From NCBI RefSeq assembly GCF_018199995.1, contig NZ_CP073578.1, positions 1,736,001 through 1,800,000 on the forward strand: 64,000 nt of DNA. Direction: 5' to 3'. The translations under genes were made by a program, and so were the position numbers. Positions 9,641 through 17,637 of the stretch are shown here, piece by piece. The stretch is from Photobacterium sp. GJ3 (lineage in GTDB: Bacteria; Pseudomonadota; Gammaproteobacteria; Enterobacterales; Vibrionaceae). The stretch's first letter is position 1. Every line of letters begins with the position of its first letter. The notes under the pieces are model-generated. The model saw nothing but the letters and a program-made list of their open reading frames with translations. It searched no databases and was not told the DNA's origin.

Positions 9641-10693
9641 ATGATGAACCCATGCCGAACGATTGTAACTTCCTCTCTTCTCCTGCTGTTGTGCATCGTC
9701 AGCCTCAGTGGCTGTGACAGGCCATCGTCCGACAGCAGCTTTGAGAACTATTCAGAACGGTTAGCCTCTGTGCTGGAGACCAATGCGCCCCCGCCTCCGA
9801 AAACATCAATTCCCCCTCTGCCAGAAACCAGCGATGTCCTACAACACACGCAAGACATTCGGATGGGTTTGCTGGATGCATATGAGCTGCGCCAGTGCGG
9901 ATTATTCCAGCTCATCGCGGAACGGAATTCCGTCTTAGGGAAAGTACAGGACAGAACCCGGCAGCTTCGTTACGAACTCTTGTTACTGGATGGTATCGGC
10001 CATTGTCTGACGACCTTATCGGAAGACACTATACTCCACTCGCAGCTGTTCGACGTACAGCAAGCCAAGCAAACGGACCTCCCTCGCTATTTCTGGAACA
10101 TGCTACTCGCAGGCGAAGAATGGCAAAAACAACTGAAACCAACCCACATCGCATTTATGATTGACCAGATGCCCGGTGCGACAGAAAGCCTGGAAAGCTT
10201 CAGGGGGCTGGCACAAATCGCCCAACAGATTACAGCGCAGCAATCTGTTCCGGCGAAGACGGCCGAGAGCCTGCTCACCTTTCAGGAAGCCATTCATGCT
10301 TATCGCTATCTCGGGCGACTGTTCTATTCAATGGCCCGAGCAAGAGACTGGCTGAACGCAACCACCGAAATGCTGCAAAATCAGGACAGCCGTGTTCATT
10401 GCGGCCCGAACCGGAATCAGCAAAAAGCGACTTACCTTGAAAACGTGTTTTACAAGTTTTACATTGACGAGATCCAGCCTTACCTCGCCCGACTCGACAG
10501 CCAGTATCAGGAAATTGCACCTGATCTGAAAACCCTGTTTGCCACCCCGCAACGCCCCGATTCACTGACAGATTATCAGGCCCTGTACATCGACGGGACA
10601 TTACATCTTGAATTTCATCAAGCCACCCTGAACCATGTCACCTATTGGCAAAATCTGTTCAAGCGCTGCGGCATCAAAGTCGGACAGCCCTGA
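9641..10693 (+). CDS. DUF3080 family lipoprotein
   Basis: The 350-residue product has a lipoprotein signal peptide: a hydrophobic run SSLLLLLCIVSLSGC with lipobox LSGC, predicting lipidation at Cys25. A proline-rich linker (NAPPPPKTSIPPLPE) follows, then a mainly helical body. The match to DUF3080, a gammaproteobacterial family of unknown function, is recalled from family knowledge. The residue after the lipidated Cys is Asp, which would favour inner-membrane retention under the E. coli rule. It is followed closely by the DUF5062 gene. Confidence 0.8.
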   Translation: MMNPCRTIVTSSLLLLLCIVSLSGCDRPSSDSSFENYSERLASVLETNAPPPPKTSIPPLPETSDVLQHTQDIRMGLLDAYELRQCGLFQLIAERNSVLGKVQDRTRQLRYELLLLDGIGHCLTTLSEDTILHSQLFDVQQAKQTDLPRYFWNMLLAGEEWQKQLKPTHIAFMIDQMPGATESLESFRGLAQIAQQITAQQSVPAKTAESLLTFQEAIHAYRYLGRLFYSMARARDWLNATTEMLQNQDSRVHCGPNRNQQKATYLENVFYKFYIDEIQPYLARLDSQYQEIAPDLKTLFATPQRPDSLTDYQALYIDGTLHLEFHQATLNHVTYWQNLFKRCGIKVGQP

Positions 10694-10733
10694 ACTATGC
10701 TTGATGAATGACATCACGAAGGAGCGTGACACC

Positions 10734-10994
10734 ATGAAAAAGATAAAAAATGAACAAAAGCTACTCAAAAAAGCCATGGAACTGGGGCTTGCATTCGCCA
10801 AAAAGCAAGGCTACGAGGATTTTGGCAAAGGTATTTCCGAAAAAGACAAAGTTGAATGTATTTACCGGCTCTTAGTGGATGTGAAGCAAATCACCCCGCT
10901 TGCCCCGGATCAGGAAGATGGCCCCAACATGAAACACAAACTTGCGATCTGGATATCAAGATTGTTACCGCCCGATCACGAGTTACTCCAGTAA
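10734..10994 (+). CDS. DUF5062 family small protein
   Basis: An 86-residue, lysine-rich soluble protein beginning MKKIKNEQKLLKKAMELG. It fits DUF5062, a Vibrionaceae-type family of unknown function found beside norM and DUF3080. AAGGAGCG at 10719-10726 sets the ATG at 10734. It lies 40 bases after the DUF3080 stop and is probably co-transcribed. No signal peptide or membrane segment is visible. Confidence 0.75.
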   Translation: MKKIKNEQKLLKKAMELGLAFAKKQGYEDFGKGISEKDKVECIYRLLVDVKQITPLAPDQEDGPNMKHKLAIWISRLLPPDHELLQ

Positions 10995-11154
10995 AATTTC
11001 AGGAAAAACAGCGACTCACTGACCGAATCCACACCAGGCCGTACAAGTTGCAACCAAACGGTCACGAAAAATAAAAAAAGCCAACTCAAACACTTGCACC
11101 AAAGGGAGGGAGTCGCTAATATTCACCCCGTTCTCAGGCAGGACACAAAACAAT

Positions 11155-11231
11155 ACGACCGTAGCTCAGCTGGTTAGAGCACCACCTTGACATGGTGGGG
11201 GTCGGTGGTTCGAGTCCACTCGGTCGTACCA
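11155..11231 (+). tRNA. tRNA-Val (anticodon GAC)
   Basis: A 77-nt cloverleaf. The acceptor stem ACGACCG pairs with CGGTCGT, the D-arm GCTCAGCTGGTTAGAGC is intact, the anticodon loop TTGACAT carries GAC inside a CCACC/GGTGG stem, the T-arm holds TTCGAGT, and CCA is encoded. It is first of three tandem tRNA-Val genes and differs from the other two in the acceptor stem and in the anticodon stem. Confidence 0.97.
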
Positions 11232-11259
11232 AATCCTGCATTAGAATAACTTAAAATTT

Positions 11260-11336
11260 GCGTCTGTAGCTCAGCTGGTTAGAGTATCGCCTTGACATGG
11301 CGGGGGTCGGTGGTTCGAGTCCACTCAGACGCACCA
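11260..11336 (+). tRNA. tRNA-Val (anticodon GAC), second copy
   Basis: A 77-nt cloverleaf with acceptor GCGTCTG/CAGACGC, anticodon stem CGCC/GGCG, anticodon GAC and encoded CCA. It is identical in sequence to the third copy. Confidence 0.97.
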
Positions 11337-11382
11337 AATTTTTTCAATATGCTAAAGCGTGTTGAAGCAAAAACTGAATAAA

Positions 11383-11459
11383 GCGTCTGTAGCTCAGCTG
11401 GTTAGAGTATCGCCTTGACATGGCGGGGGTCGGTGGTTCGAGTCCACTCAGACGCACCA
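11383..11459 (+). tRNA. tRNA-Val (anticodon GAC), third copy
   Basis: Identical to the second copy, with encoded CCA. A terminator follows after 7 bases, and foreign AT-rich DNA starts shortly beyond it. Confidence 0.97.
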
Positions 11460-12083
11460 TACAGAGAAGCCCGTTCGAAAGAACGGGCTTTTTCTTTGCC
11501 TCAAATTCAGGAAGTACCAGGCAGTCCTTCCGTTTTCACATGAATAAAATTTGGTCAGATCAGCTTTTTCCTTTTCGGCGGCGGTGTGCTGTTCGGCAGA
11601 GAGTTTCAGCCCTTTGGTGTTCGCTTCGAACAGTGCGATCAATTTCTGCCCCTGTTCGTGACTGACGTCATTGGGATGAATTCCGACGCTCAGGTATTTA
11701 AAGCCTTCTTTGGTGACTTTACTGATGCCGAGTTCGTACCACTCCACCTCTGCACGTAGTCGACCGCGGTCGGTAAACAGGCGACGCACCACCGCCCCGG
11801 CACCGTTTTCAGGCTGGTGCGCAAGGTCGATGTTGATTTCCTGGCCATAGACGTTCTCGTTGAAGTTTTTGACCAGGTCATCGAACATTTGCTGGGTCAG
11901 TTCGAATTCGCCATAACGCGGATCGTTAAATTTGCCGGTTCGGGTAATGGTGACAACACTGCGTTTACTGCTGCTGTGGGTATCCACCTTCACAGCATCC
12001 GACAGGAGATGAATGGCCCCGCTGGCCGGTGCTGCACTGAGTGCCAGCACAACACTGGCGGTAAGAAAGGATTGTTTGCTCAT
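11448..12083 (-). pseudogene. Mu-I-like phage protease/scaffold gene, 3'-truncated
   Basis: The first 180 or so residues resemble the Mu gene I family, a head-maturation protease and scaffold: VVTITRTGKFNDPRYGEFELT, NVYGQEINIDLAHQPENGAGA, RRLFTDRGRLRAEVEWYELG and FKYLSVGIHPN. Family members are roughly 350 residues, but here phage-like sequence ends near KADLTKF (about 11550). The remaining codons read backwards through the tRNA terminator and the end of the third tRNA gene, so they are not native. A GGGCAGAG ribosome site precedes the ATG. No capsid, portal or tail operon is nearby, so this is a prophage remnant and is unlikely to function. Confidence 0.75.
11467..11494 (+). terminator. Terminator of the tRNA-Val operon
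   Basis: A perfect 10-bp stem, AAGCCCGTTC at 11467-11476 pairing with GAACGGGCTT at 11481-11490, with a stable GAAA loop, is followed by TTTC. Confidence 0.93.
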
Positions 12084-12097
12084 GTCTCTGCCCTAAA

Positions 12098-12131
12098 ACG
12101 GAAAAGCCCCTGAGGATTAACTCAGGGGCTC
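12098..12131 (-). terminator. Minus-strand terminator after the tail-collar-like gene
   Basis: Read on the minus strand, GCCCCTGAG pairs with CTCAGGGGC around a TTAATC loop, followed by TTTTCC. It serves the upstream gene ending at 12189 and sits just ahead of the protease remnant. Confidence 0.85.
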
Positions 12132-12188
12132 GGTCGCCATCAATGTGGGGAGAGTGGCAGAGAGTTAGTGGCTGTGGGAGGGGTAACG

Positions 12189-13385
12189 TTACTGCTTTAC
12201 ACAATACAATAGAGCAATAAATGGAGGCATATTATTGTGCGAATTATTACCACCAACAACTGAAGTTTGATATTTTTGATATTTACCGCCATTTCTAGCC
12301 CAAAAATCAGCACTAGGGCCACCGTCCCAATCTAGCCTTCCCCACGGGACTCTATATCCAGCATGGGAATGAGCTGGCATTTCAGATACCGTTAGTTTGT
12401 GATTTTCTTCACCACCATTATTTCCTAGCTTCCAATTGGTTAATACCTGTCCATTTTGATCTTTATTGCTTTCATTGTTATTCCCTATACCGAGGATAAA
12501 CCGCCCCTGCGCTCCCCTAAAGGGATGCCAGCCCCAACCAGTTGGACATTTTTCTAAATCAAATGCCATTACAGCCCCACTTGGTATTTTAGGGTAAGAG
12601 CTTAATAATTCCTCCAAATCATCAAGTCTAGCATTCAATCCATCCATCGTAATTTCTTTTATAATTTTACCAGGCAATTTCATTGATGGCCTCGTATATC
12701 CCAAGGTAGTATTAAGATTTACTGATACAGATTCACTTGCCTCTTTATGACAGTCCAAAACAAACTTGTCAGATGTTATTTTGATTGGTAAGGGTTTATT
12801 ATTATATGTGCATTTTACAGATGAAGGTAGTATTGACTTAATTTCTAAACTTTTAGGGTCTCCCACTCTTTTATAATACCTCACAAAGATAAAAAAATTA
12901 TCGAATGAAGGTTGAAGTTCAGCAAAAGCATATACCCCTGAATCTTCAATTCTTTTATTCAGCATATCTCGTATACATGTGTTCCATGATGTCAATAGAC
13001 GTTGGTCAATCATAGTTTTAACTGAGCTAAAATATTCCTTCTGTCTAAAATCAGAAAACCTTGAAGAACAAAATTTATCTCTGTATAGCTTAAATACATT
13101 ATTATCTTGCTTGGCCTCAGCATTCAATCCCAAGAGCATACTCCCCAAAGGGATGCTTAGGCCAATTTTTCCAGCACTATCACTCATTTCAGAATAAGAA
13201 TTAAATTTCTCACTACAAATTTCACTTTGCAATTGAATAAATTTATCCCTATCACTAATTACTTGTTCTCTATTACTAATTCCTTGGTCTAGTACAGCAT
13301 TACAAAATTCAGGTGAAATCTGCTGTGCCAATAACATATTGGCATTAAGGACAAAAAATATAAATATAAAAAACTTAGATGCCAT
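12189..13385 (-). CDS. Secreted protein with a phage tail-collar-like C-terminal domain
   Basis: The 398-residue product starts with a signal peptide (MASKFFIFIFFVLNANMLLAQ). A cysteine-containing helical region (about 25-240) and a short coiled-coil-like stretch (MDGLNARLDDLEELL) follow. The last 125 residues resemble the tail-collar/short tail fibre tip fold: IPSGAVMAFD, CPTGWGWHPF, GRFILGIG, LTVSEMPAHSHAGY and NNMPPFIALLYCVKQ. The ATG at 13385 has AGAGGG upstream; an in-frame start 36 bases earlier is less likely. Base composition is AT-rich, unlike the flanking core genome. A tail fibre does not normally carry a Sec signal, so a secreted or surface role is plausible. Function is unknown. 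Confidence 0.65.
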   Translation of the reverse strand: MASKFFIFIFFVLNANMLLAQQISPEFCNAVLDQGISNREQVISDRDKFIQLQSEICSEKFNSYSEMSDSAGKIGLSIPLGSMLLGLNAEAKQDNNVFKLYRDKFCSSRFSDFRQKEYFSSVKTMIDQRLLTSWNTCIRDMLNKRIEDSGVYAFAELQPSFDNFFIFVRYYKRVGDPKSLEIKSILPSSVKCTYNNKPLPIKITSDKFVLDCHKEASESVSVNLNTTLGYTRPSMKLPGKIIKEITMDGLNARLDDLEELLSSYPKIPSGAVMAFDLEKCPTGWGWHPFRGAQGRFILGIGNNNESNKDQNGQVLTNWKLGNNGGEENHKLTVSEMPAHSHAGYRVPWGRLDWDGGPSADFWARNGGKYQKYQTSVVGGNNSHNNMPPFIALLYCVKQ

Positions 13386-13503
13386 AACTAAGCCCTCTGT
13401 TAATCTATGAATTCTTAACAACAGATTTATAATAGCTACATCAATAAATATAGATGTACAACTAGTAAGACATTTTCATCCACTAAGTTTAAACTGAATT
13501 AAA

Positions 13504-13713
13504 TCATCCCACCGGCACTTCCACCCACCGCTTACACCGGCACAGCGCTACACCCTCTGCGACTTTGACGCAACGGGAGCGGATGACGCCTTGCTGGGTG
13601 AAGATGCAGTGGCCGCATTCGCAGACGACGGCTGGGTATGGCCCCGCCAGTTCCTGGTACATGGCATCGAGTCGTTTTGGTTCAAGTTCGGTGACGTTGG
13701 CCTGTACCATCAT
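13504..13713 (-). CDS. Com-like zinc-ribbon small protein, copy 1
   Basis: A 69-residue protein with VVCECGH, then RSRCVKV and LCRCKRWVEVP, a four-to-five-cysteine zinc-ribbon pattern. It is reminiscent of the Com translational regulators of Mu-like phages, although the match is by pattern only. Its start overlaps the stop of the gene upstream on the same strand by an ATGA, so the two are translationally coupled. A second copy with the same cysteine spacing lies at 15379-15573. A phage regulatory role is inferred. Confidence 0.6.
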   Translation of the reverse strand: MMVQANVTELEPKRLDAMYQELAGPYPAVVCECGHCIFTQQGVIRSRCVKVAEGVALCRCKRWVEVPVG

Positions 13714-13922
13714 TCTGTCTCCATCTTGAGTAAGGCGATATCGAGCTTGTCGCCGATAGATGCAAACAGATAAAAGAGTTGTTCAGCAGTGAGGGTTTCA
13801 ACCGGGCCTGAGGTTGCGCCGGAGATTGCGGCTAACCCGCCAATCATTTCCCGGGCTTCGAGGACTAAGGTGTGCGGATCTTTGTTGGTTGCTTGGAAAA
13901 CAGAAGCTGAGTTATTAGACAT
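13710..13922 (-). CDS. Small phage-type hypothetical protein
   Basis: A 70-residue protein (MSNNSASVFQATNKDPHT...) with a helical C-terminus (TAEQLFYLFASIGDKLDIALLKM). An AGGAGA ribosome site sets the ATG at 13922, not the earlier in-frame start at 14105. It loosely resembles DUF3077-type small proteins of phage regions, but I cannot confirm this. It is coupled to the Com-like gene by an ATGA overlap. Confidence 0.5.
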   Translation of the reverse strand: MSNNSASVFQATNKDPHTLVLEAREMIGGLAAISGATSGPVETLTAEQLFYLFASIGDKLDIALLKMETE

Positions 13923-14131
13923 TAGATGTCTCCTGTGCAGTGCAATCAAACGTTGCCACACGGAGACGCCAATACTCACGATGGTGGCAACTCGGACAGG
14001 GTTGGCGTAACCAGCTACACAGGACCTGGCGCGACCGAAGTCGCCCCCATCCGAGCCGCCATAGAATACATCATTTTCTAGGTATGCGTGAACGCCGCCC
14101 AACAAAAAAGACGCTGAGCGCGTCTTCCGGG
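13923..14131 (-). promoter_or_regulatory. Possible P4/Ash-like leader region
   Basis: Upstream of the small phage gene the frame stays open and would encode AGYANPVRVATIVSIGVSVWQ, a phrase I associate with Ash/Icd-like leader peptides of P4-type satellites. Just before it, a minus-strand hairpin (GACGCGCTCAGCGTC followed by TTTTTT, 14107-14125) could act as terminator or attenuator. Whether this is a coding or an RNA-regulatory element cannot be decided from the sequence. Confidence 0.35.
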
Positions 14132-14355
14132 CTCTCTTAGTGTGCTGGACGCCAATCCAGATAACAGATTTTGCTGTTATGGATATGAGCTTAACTGCGC
14201 ATTTTTGGGGTGTCAGGCATCAATGCTCATAATGATACGCTCGAAAAAGAGAGTATCAGGTCACAACTCGATCTGCAGGTCAAACAGGATTAAATTGGTC
14301 ATACAATGTTCACGATCTCACCCTGGGTAAGTTTCAAACAATTTAAATACTAATA
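14132..14355. other. Gene-free accessory DNA
   Basis: No supported gene or structured element. It separates the small phage genes from the multi-TM gene at 14356. Confidence 0.4.
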
Positions 14356-14925
14356 TCATGTGATGAATATCAAAATAGTAGCTAATACTAAAGAAATAAC
14401 ACTTAGCCATGCCCCTAATGCCGCAATTCGATAATAAGCACTACGATAGATTACTTCTGGTATCCAATTATCTAATTCTTCTTGTTCAGCTTCAATGTAT
14501 GACTTATCTACCATTTCAGTTGTTTTGCCCCAACTAAGTTGTAATAAACAATTTAAAGCCGAAACAATAGAAGCCGCCCAAAACACCCAAAAAAATATGA
14601 TCAAAACTGACGAAGGATATAATTCTTTACAAACAACTCCAATTAAGATAGCCAACAAAGACATAAACTGTAAGAGCGTAGCACATCGATCATTTATAAC
14701 ATCTAAATGTTTCCATAAAAATTCCAGCCTGTCACTTCCATATTCACAACTCCAGGCTATTTCTTCTTTGTATAAATTTTTTCCTTTTTTTATATAACAA
14801 AAAACTCTCAGATAATTATCCCACAACTTAACTCTTTCATTAAACTTATCAGCATCATACAATAGTGGAAACTCATCCTTACAATCCATGATTGGCCGAA
14901 ATGAACGCCATATTGAATTATTCAC
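14356..14925 (-). CDS. Membrane protein, possible PycTM/SLATT-like
   Basis: A 189-residue protein with a soluble N-terminal part (1-80), two closely spaced membrane helices (about 83-125: LLQFMSLLAILIGVVC and VLIIFFWVFWAASIVSAL), a polar segment, and a last helix at the C-terminus (AALGAWLSVISLVLATILIFI). This layout resembles the transmembrane effector modules of Pycsar and SLATT-type nucleotide-activated defence systems, but no sequence motif proves it and no cyclase gene is next to it. The ribosome site AAGGAGGTAGAGGGTGA is very strong. Composition is strongly AT-rich, indicating recent transfer. It should be read as an unknown membrane protein with a speculative defence link. Confidence 0.5.
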   Translation of the reverse strand: MNNSIWRSFRPIMDCKDEFPLLYDADKFNERVKLWDNYLRVFCYIKKGKNLYKEEIAWSCEYGSDRLEFLWKHLDVINDRCATLLQFMSLLAILIGVVCKELYPSSVLIIFFWVFWAASIVSALNCLLQLSWGKTTEMVDKSYIEAEQEELDNWIPEVIYRSAYYRIAALGAWLSVISLVLATILIFIT

Positions 14926-15378
14926 CCTCTACCTCCTTTACGGAATATAATCTAAACCTCAACAATAAGTTTAATCACCGTAAATTTAAACATAATAGTT
15001 ATGGTGTATATCTTTCAAGTATAAACTTATAGATACCCCCCTACAGTATCATTCTCAATAAATATCAACTTATTTTTTGACTTGCCATACCTTGGAATAA
15101 ACTATGGGTGAATTTATTTTAGCCGATGGACTATTAACACATCGTTATTGCTCTTGAACTATGATAGTTTACTACAAGTTACTGAATTCACAAGATGCTG
15201 TCCCATCCGCATAAAAGGTTACAAGAAATTATTTGCCATCTTGGGTTAATTTCGAAATGTTACCCAAAAATAACCAATTTATTAAATCCAGCACTACTCT
15301 CAGGAGGTCGCGAGCGAATAAAATTAAAACCTACCGAATAGGCAGGTTAAAGTAAATAATATATAATGTTTAGGTTTG
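14926..15378. other. AT-rich gene-free stretch in the accessory region
   Basis: About 450 bases of strongly AT-rich sequence with no supported gene. It includes the upstream region of the multi-TM gene. A short imperfect inverted repeat (AACCTACC...GGCAGGTT, around 15330-15350) is present, of unknown meaning. Confidence 0.4.
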
Positions 15379-15573
15379 TCAATTACTTCCCGTTTTAATC
15401 GGCACACTCACCCACCGCTTACACCGACACAGGGCAATGCCCTCGCCGATCTTGACACAGCGAGATCGGATCACGCCTTCGCTGTCGCAGATGCGGTGGC
15501 CGCATTCGCAGACAACTTCATTCACAATGGGTTTCACTGAGTGGTACTGAGGGAGTTGTTGTGCGGTATTCAA
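15379..15573 (-). CDS. Com-like zinc-ribbon small protein, copy 2
   Basis: It shares with the 13504-13713 product the block VVCECGH...GVIRSRCVK...G.ALCRCKRWV.VP, with the same cysteine spacing and a different N-terminus. No ATG opens the frame; the first usable start is TTG at 15573, and the frame remains open upstream to about 15658. The gene may therefore be truncated at its 5' end or use TTG. It is a diverged duplicate, probably of phage origin. Confidence 0.5.
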   Translation of the reverse strand: MNTAQQLPQYHSVKPIVNEVVCECGHRICDSEGVIRSRCVKIGEGIALCRCKRWVSVPIKTGSN

Positions 15574-15613
15574 GGTTTGCTCGTAGTTTTCTACCCTTCC
15601 CGGCTCTGGCCTT

Positions 15614-15831
15614 TCAACCAGCTGATACGGTCGGTCTGGCTGGTTCTGTTTCCTCTGTCACTTCATCCACAAACATCACTTGCTCATAACTCAGCGTATT
15701 GGGATGAGCCGGCCACGGGCTTTTGCCTTTCGACTTGACCTCGCTGAAGTCGAGGGCCGATTCCCGTTCCTCTTCCTGATCAATCGTCCGGCCCATTCGA
15801 TGCCGTGGTCGACCCGCACTTTCAGCGTCAT
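15614..15831 (-). pseudogene. Degenerate phage-type ORF
   Basis: Two overlapping frames carry plausible protein sequence: one starts MTLKVRVDHGIEWAG near 15831, the other continues RTIDQEEERESALDFSEVKSKGK and ends at 15614. Joining them needs a one-base shift near 15790. I do not recognise the product. The charged, soluble character and position ahead of the Com-like copy suggest a broken phage gene. Confidence 0.3.
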
Positions 15832-15853
15832 ATTCAGATCCGCCAAAAACAGG

Positions 15854-17637
15854 TTATTTTTGCTCAGCCGATCCCTTCACCAAACTCAATTGCTTTAAAG
15901 ACTGAAAAACGTCATACGCAGCGAGCACAGTGGCCATCTGAATATTGTGGCCCGCAATAAAATCATGATCAAAGATGCTTTCATCTGGGTACTCTGTGAG
16001 AAGTTGAAGCGGCACATCACATTGCTCGACTGCTGAAATAACACATGGGAATTGGTTAATTAATCTGAATCCAGTCTCTCCCGCATGGATTTCATACAAA
16101 CGAATCTGTTTTTTGTTCATCGCTATCACTTCTGGATAACGATTCAGTTTCCGAGTCAGTGCCTGAATAAATCGCTCAGCAAATTCGGCCCAATCCGATG
16201 TATTTTGATACCGTAAAACCAAGAAGAATCCCTTGGGAATGGTCCACATCTCAAAACCTTGGGGAACATAACCTGATAAGGGTCTTGTCCATTCATGTGA
16301 AGGGTAACCGTGCAGATTAATATGTAATTGTGCGCCACTCAGCTGAAAAGCTTGCCGGCGTATTTCTTTTTCATACCAAGGTGCTTTAGAGCGAAACTCG
16401 AGATCATCGCCCAAAGCAGTATATCTGGAGGCATGGTGCATATGTTTCGCATTGTCTCTGATCAGTTCATGATGTAATGCATAACCATCTGGATTTTCTA
16501 AAGGTGAAATGACAAAGTGAGCCTGTGGACGCGCTGACAAATGCGAAGCAGCTCTTAATGCACCAACCACCCCGGTTGTTTCATTCGCGTGTTGTCCCCC
16601 ACTGATCATCACTGCACTCTCATTCCCTTGACGATAAATGGCCCTCACCTTATTTCCGGTCACTGTCTCGGCCTCAATGGACCTGCCCGGGATTGCTGCG
16701 AGCGCCATACAGACTTGCCGGGGGATAAAGGTTGAAACGCTTTATCCAGCGGTTGCAACTCACTTTCGGGAATGAAAAACGGGTATGGTTCAATGTCTAA
16801 ATCATAATCATAACCCTGATGAGAAGAATGGCAGATAAAAGGAATGATTTGCCCAGGCTGAGAATTTCTCTCCGTTTTGCACTTCCCTTCCCGAAATTTA
16901 AACCACTCCTGAATTGAGAAGTAGAGATCTTCATGCAGTGCTTCTTTCAGACTCATGACTTCATGTTCATATCCCACGGGTTCATCCTTTACAGGAATCG
17001 CCACTCTGACACACAATCGCTCGAAATAGGGTGGCTTCTCAGGCCATGGATAGGATTGAACCACGTTCATCAGCGCCTGAAATACTTTTTCATAATCAGT
17101 CGCCAGACGTTCGTCCCGAAGACATTCACCTTGTGGGTTATAAAGCTTAATCCATCCCGTCGGTGACAGACTCTCCTCACCCGTGATCGAGGATGATACA
17201 TGGTTGGGTGCAAAAACAGTCACTGTTTTACTTTCATCCAGTTCATTACAAAAAGTGACTGAATAACAGTCTGAACAGGTTTCATCCGGGAAAAAGCGAA
17301 GCGGTTTATCCTTGAGCATCGCGCCCAGAGGATAAGCTTCAAGCAGAAAGCGCTTTTCTGATGCATGTGGACTGACCGGATAACCAATTTCAATGGATTG
17401 AGATGGGTACTGTTCGAAAGAAAAAGATTCGAGAAAAAAGTGCACTAAAGGTTTATAAGCACTGAATATTCTGGCTTCGATCCCCAATTGTCTCAGCTTT
17501 TTTTCTGCGGCCAATCGAGTTGGATGGTCCGCGAATACCCAGACTTCAAGCTGAAATCCCTGATAATCTTTGTGCGAGAACCCATCTATCAGCGCTTCCA
17601 ACGTCGAGCGGGATGTCCCTGAACTTAAATGGCTCAT
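15854..17637 (-). pseudogene. M14-family zinc carboxypeptidase-like protein, frameshifted
   Basis: M14 peptidases remove C-terminal residues from peptides using one zinc ion. Two frames meet near 16722: 17637 to about 16720 encodes the N-terminal 300 residues, and 16708 to 15854 encodes the catalytic part with GGQHANET (HxxE zinc ligands) and INLHGYPSH (third ligand). Adding one G to the GGGGG run at 16720-16724 gives a continuous 594-residue frame reading LSPRQVCMALAAIPGR across the join. The start overlaps the stop of the permease upstream (ATGA), so it belongs to the peptide-import operon, fitting intracellular cleavage of imported peptides. No signal peptide is seen. As given, the product would be split. 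Confidence 0.8.

Noticed and set aside
15800..15900. A right attachment site matching the tRNA-Val 3' end
   Set aside because: I looked for a repeat of the tRNA end (TTCGAGTCCACTCAGACGC) near the right border of the accessory DNA and found none.
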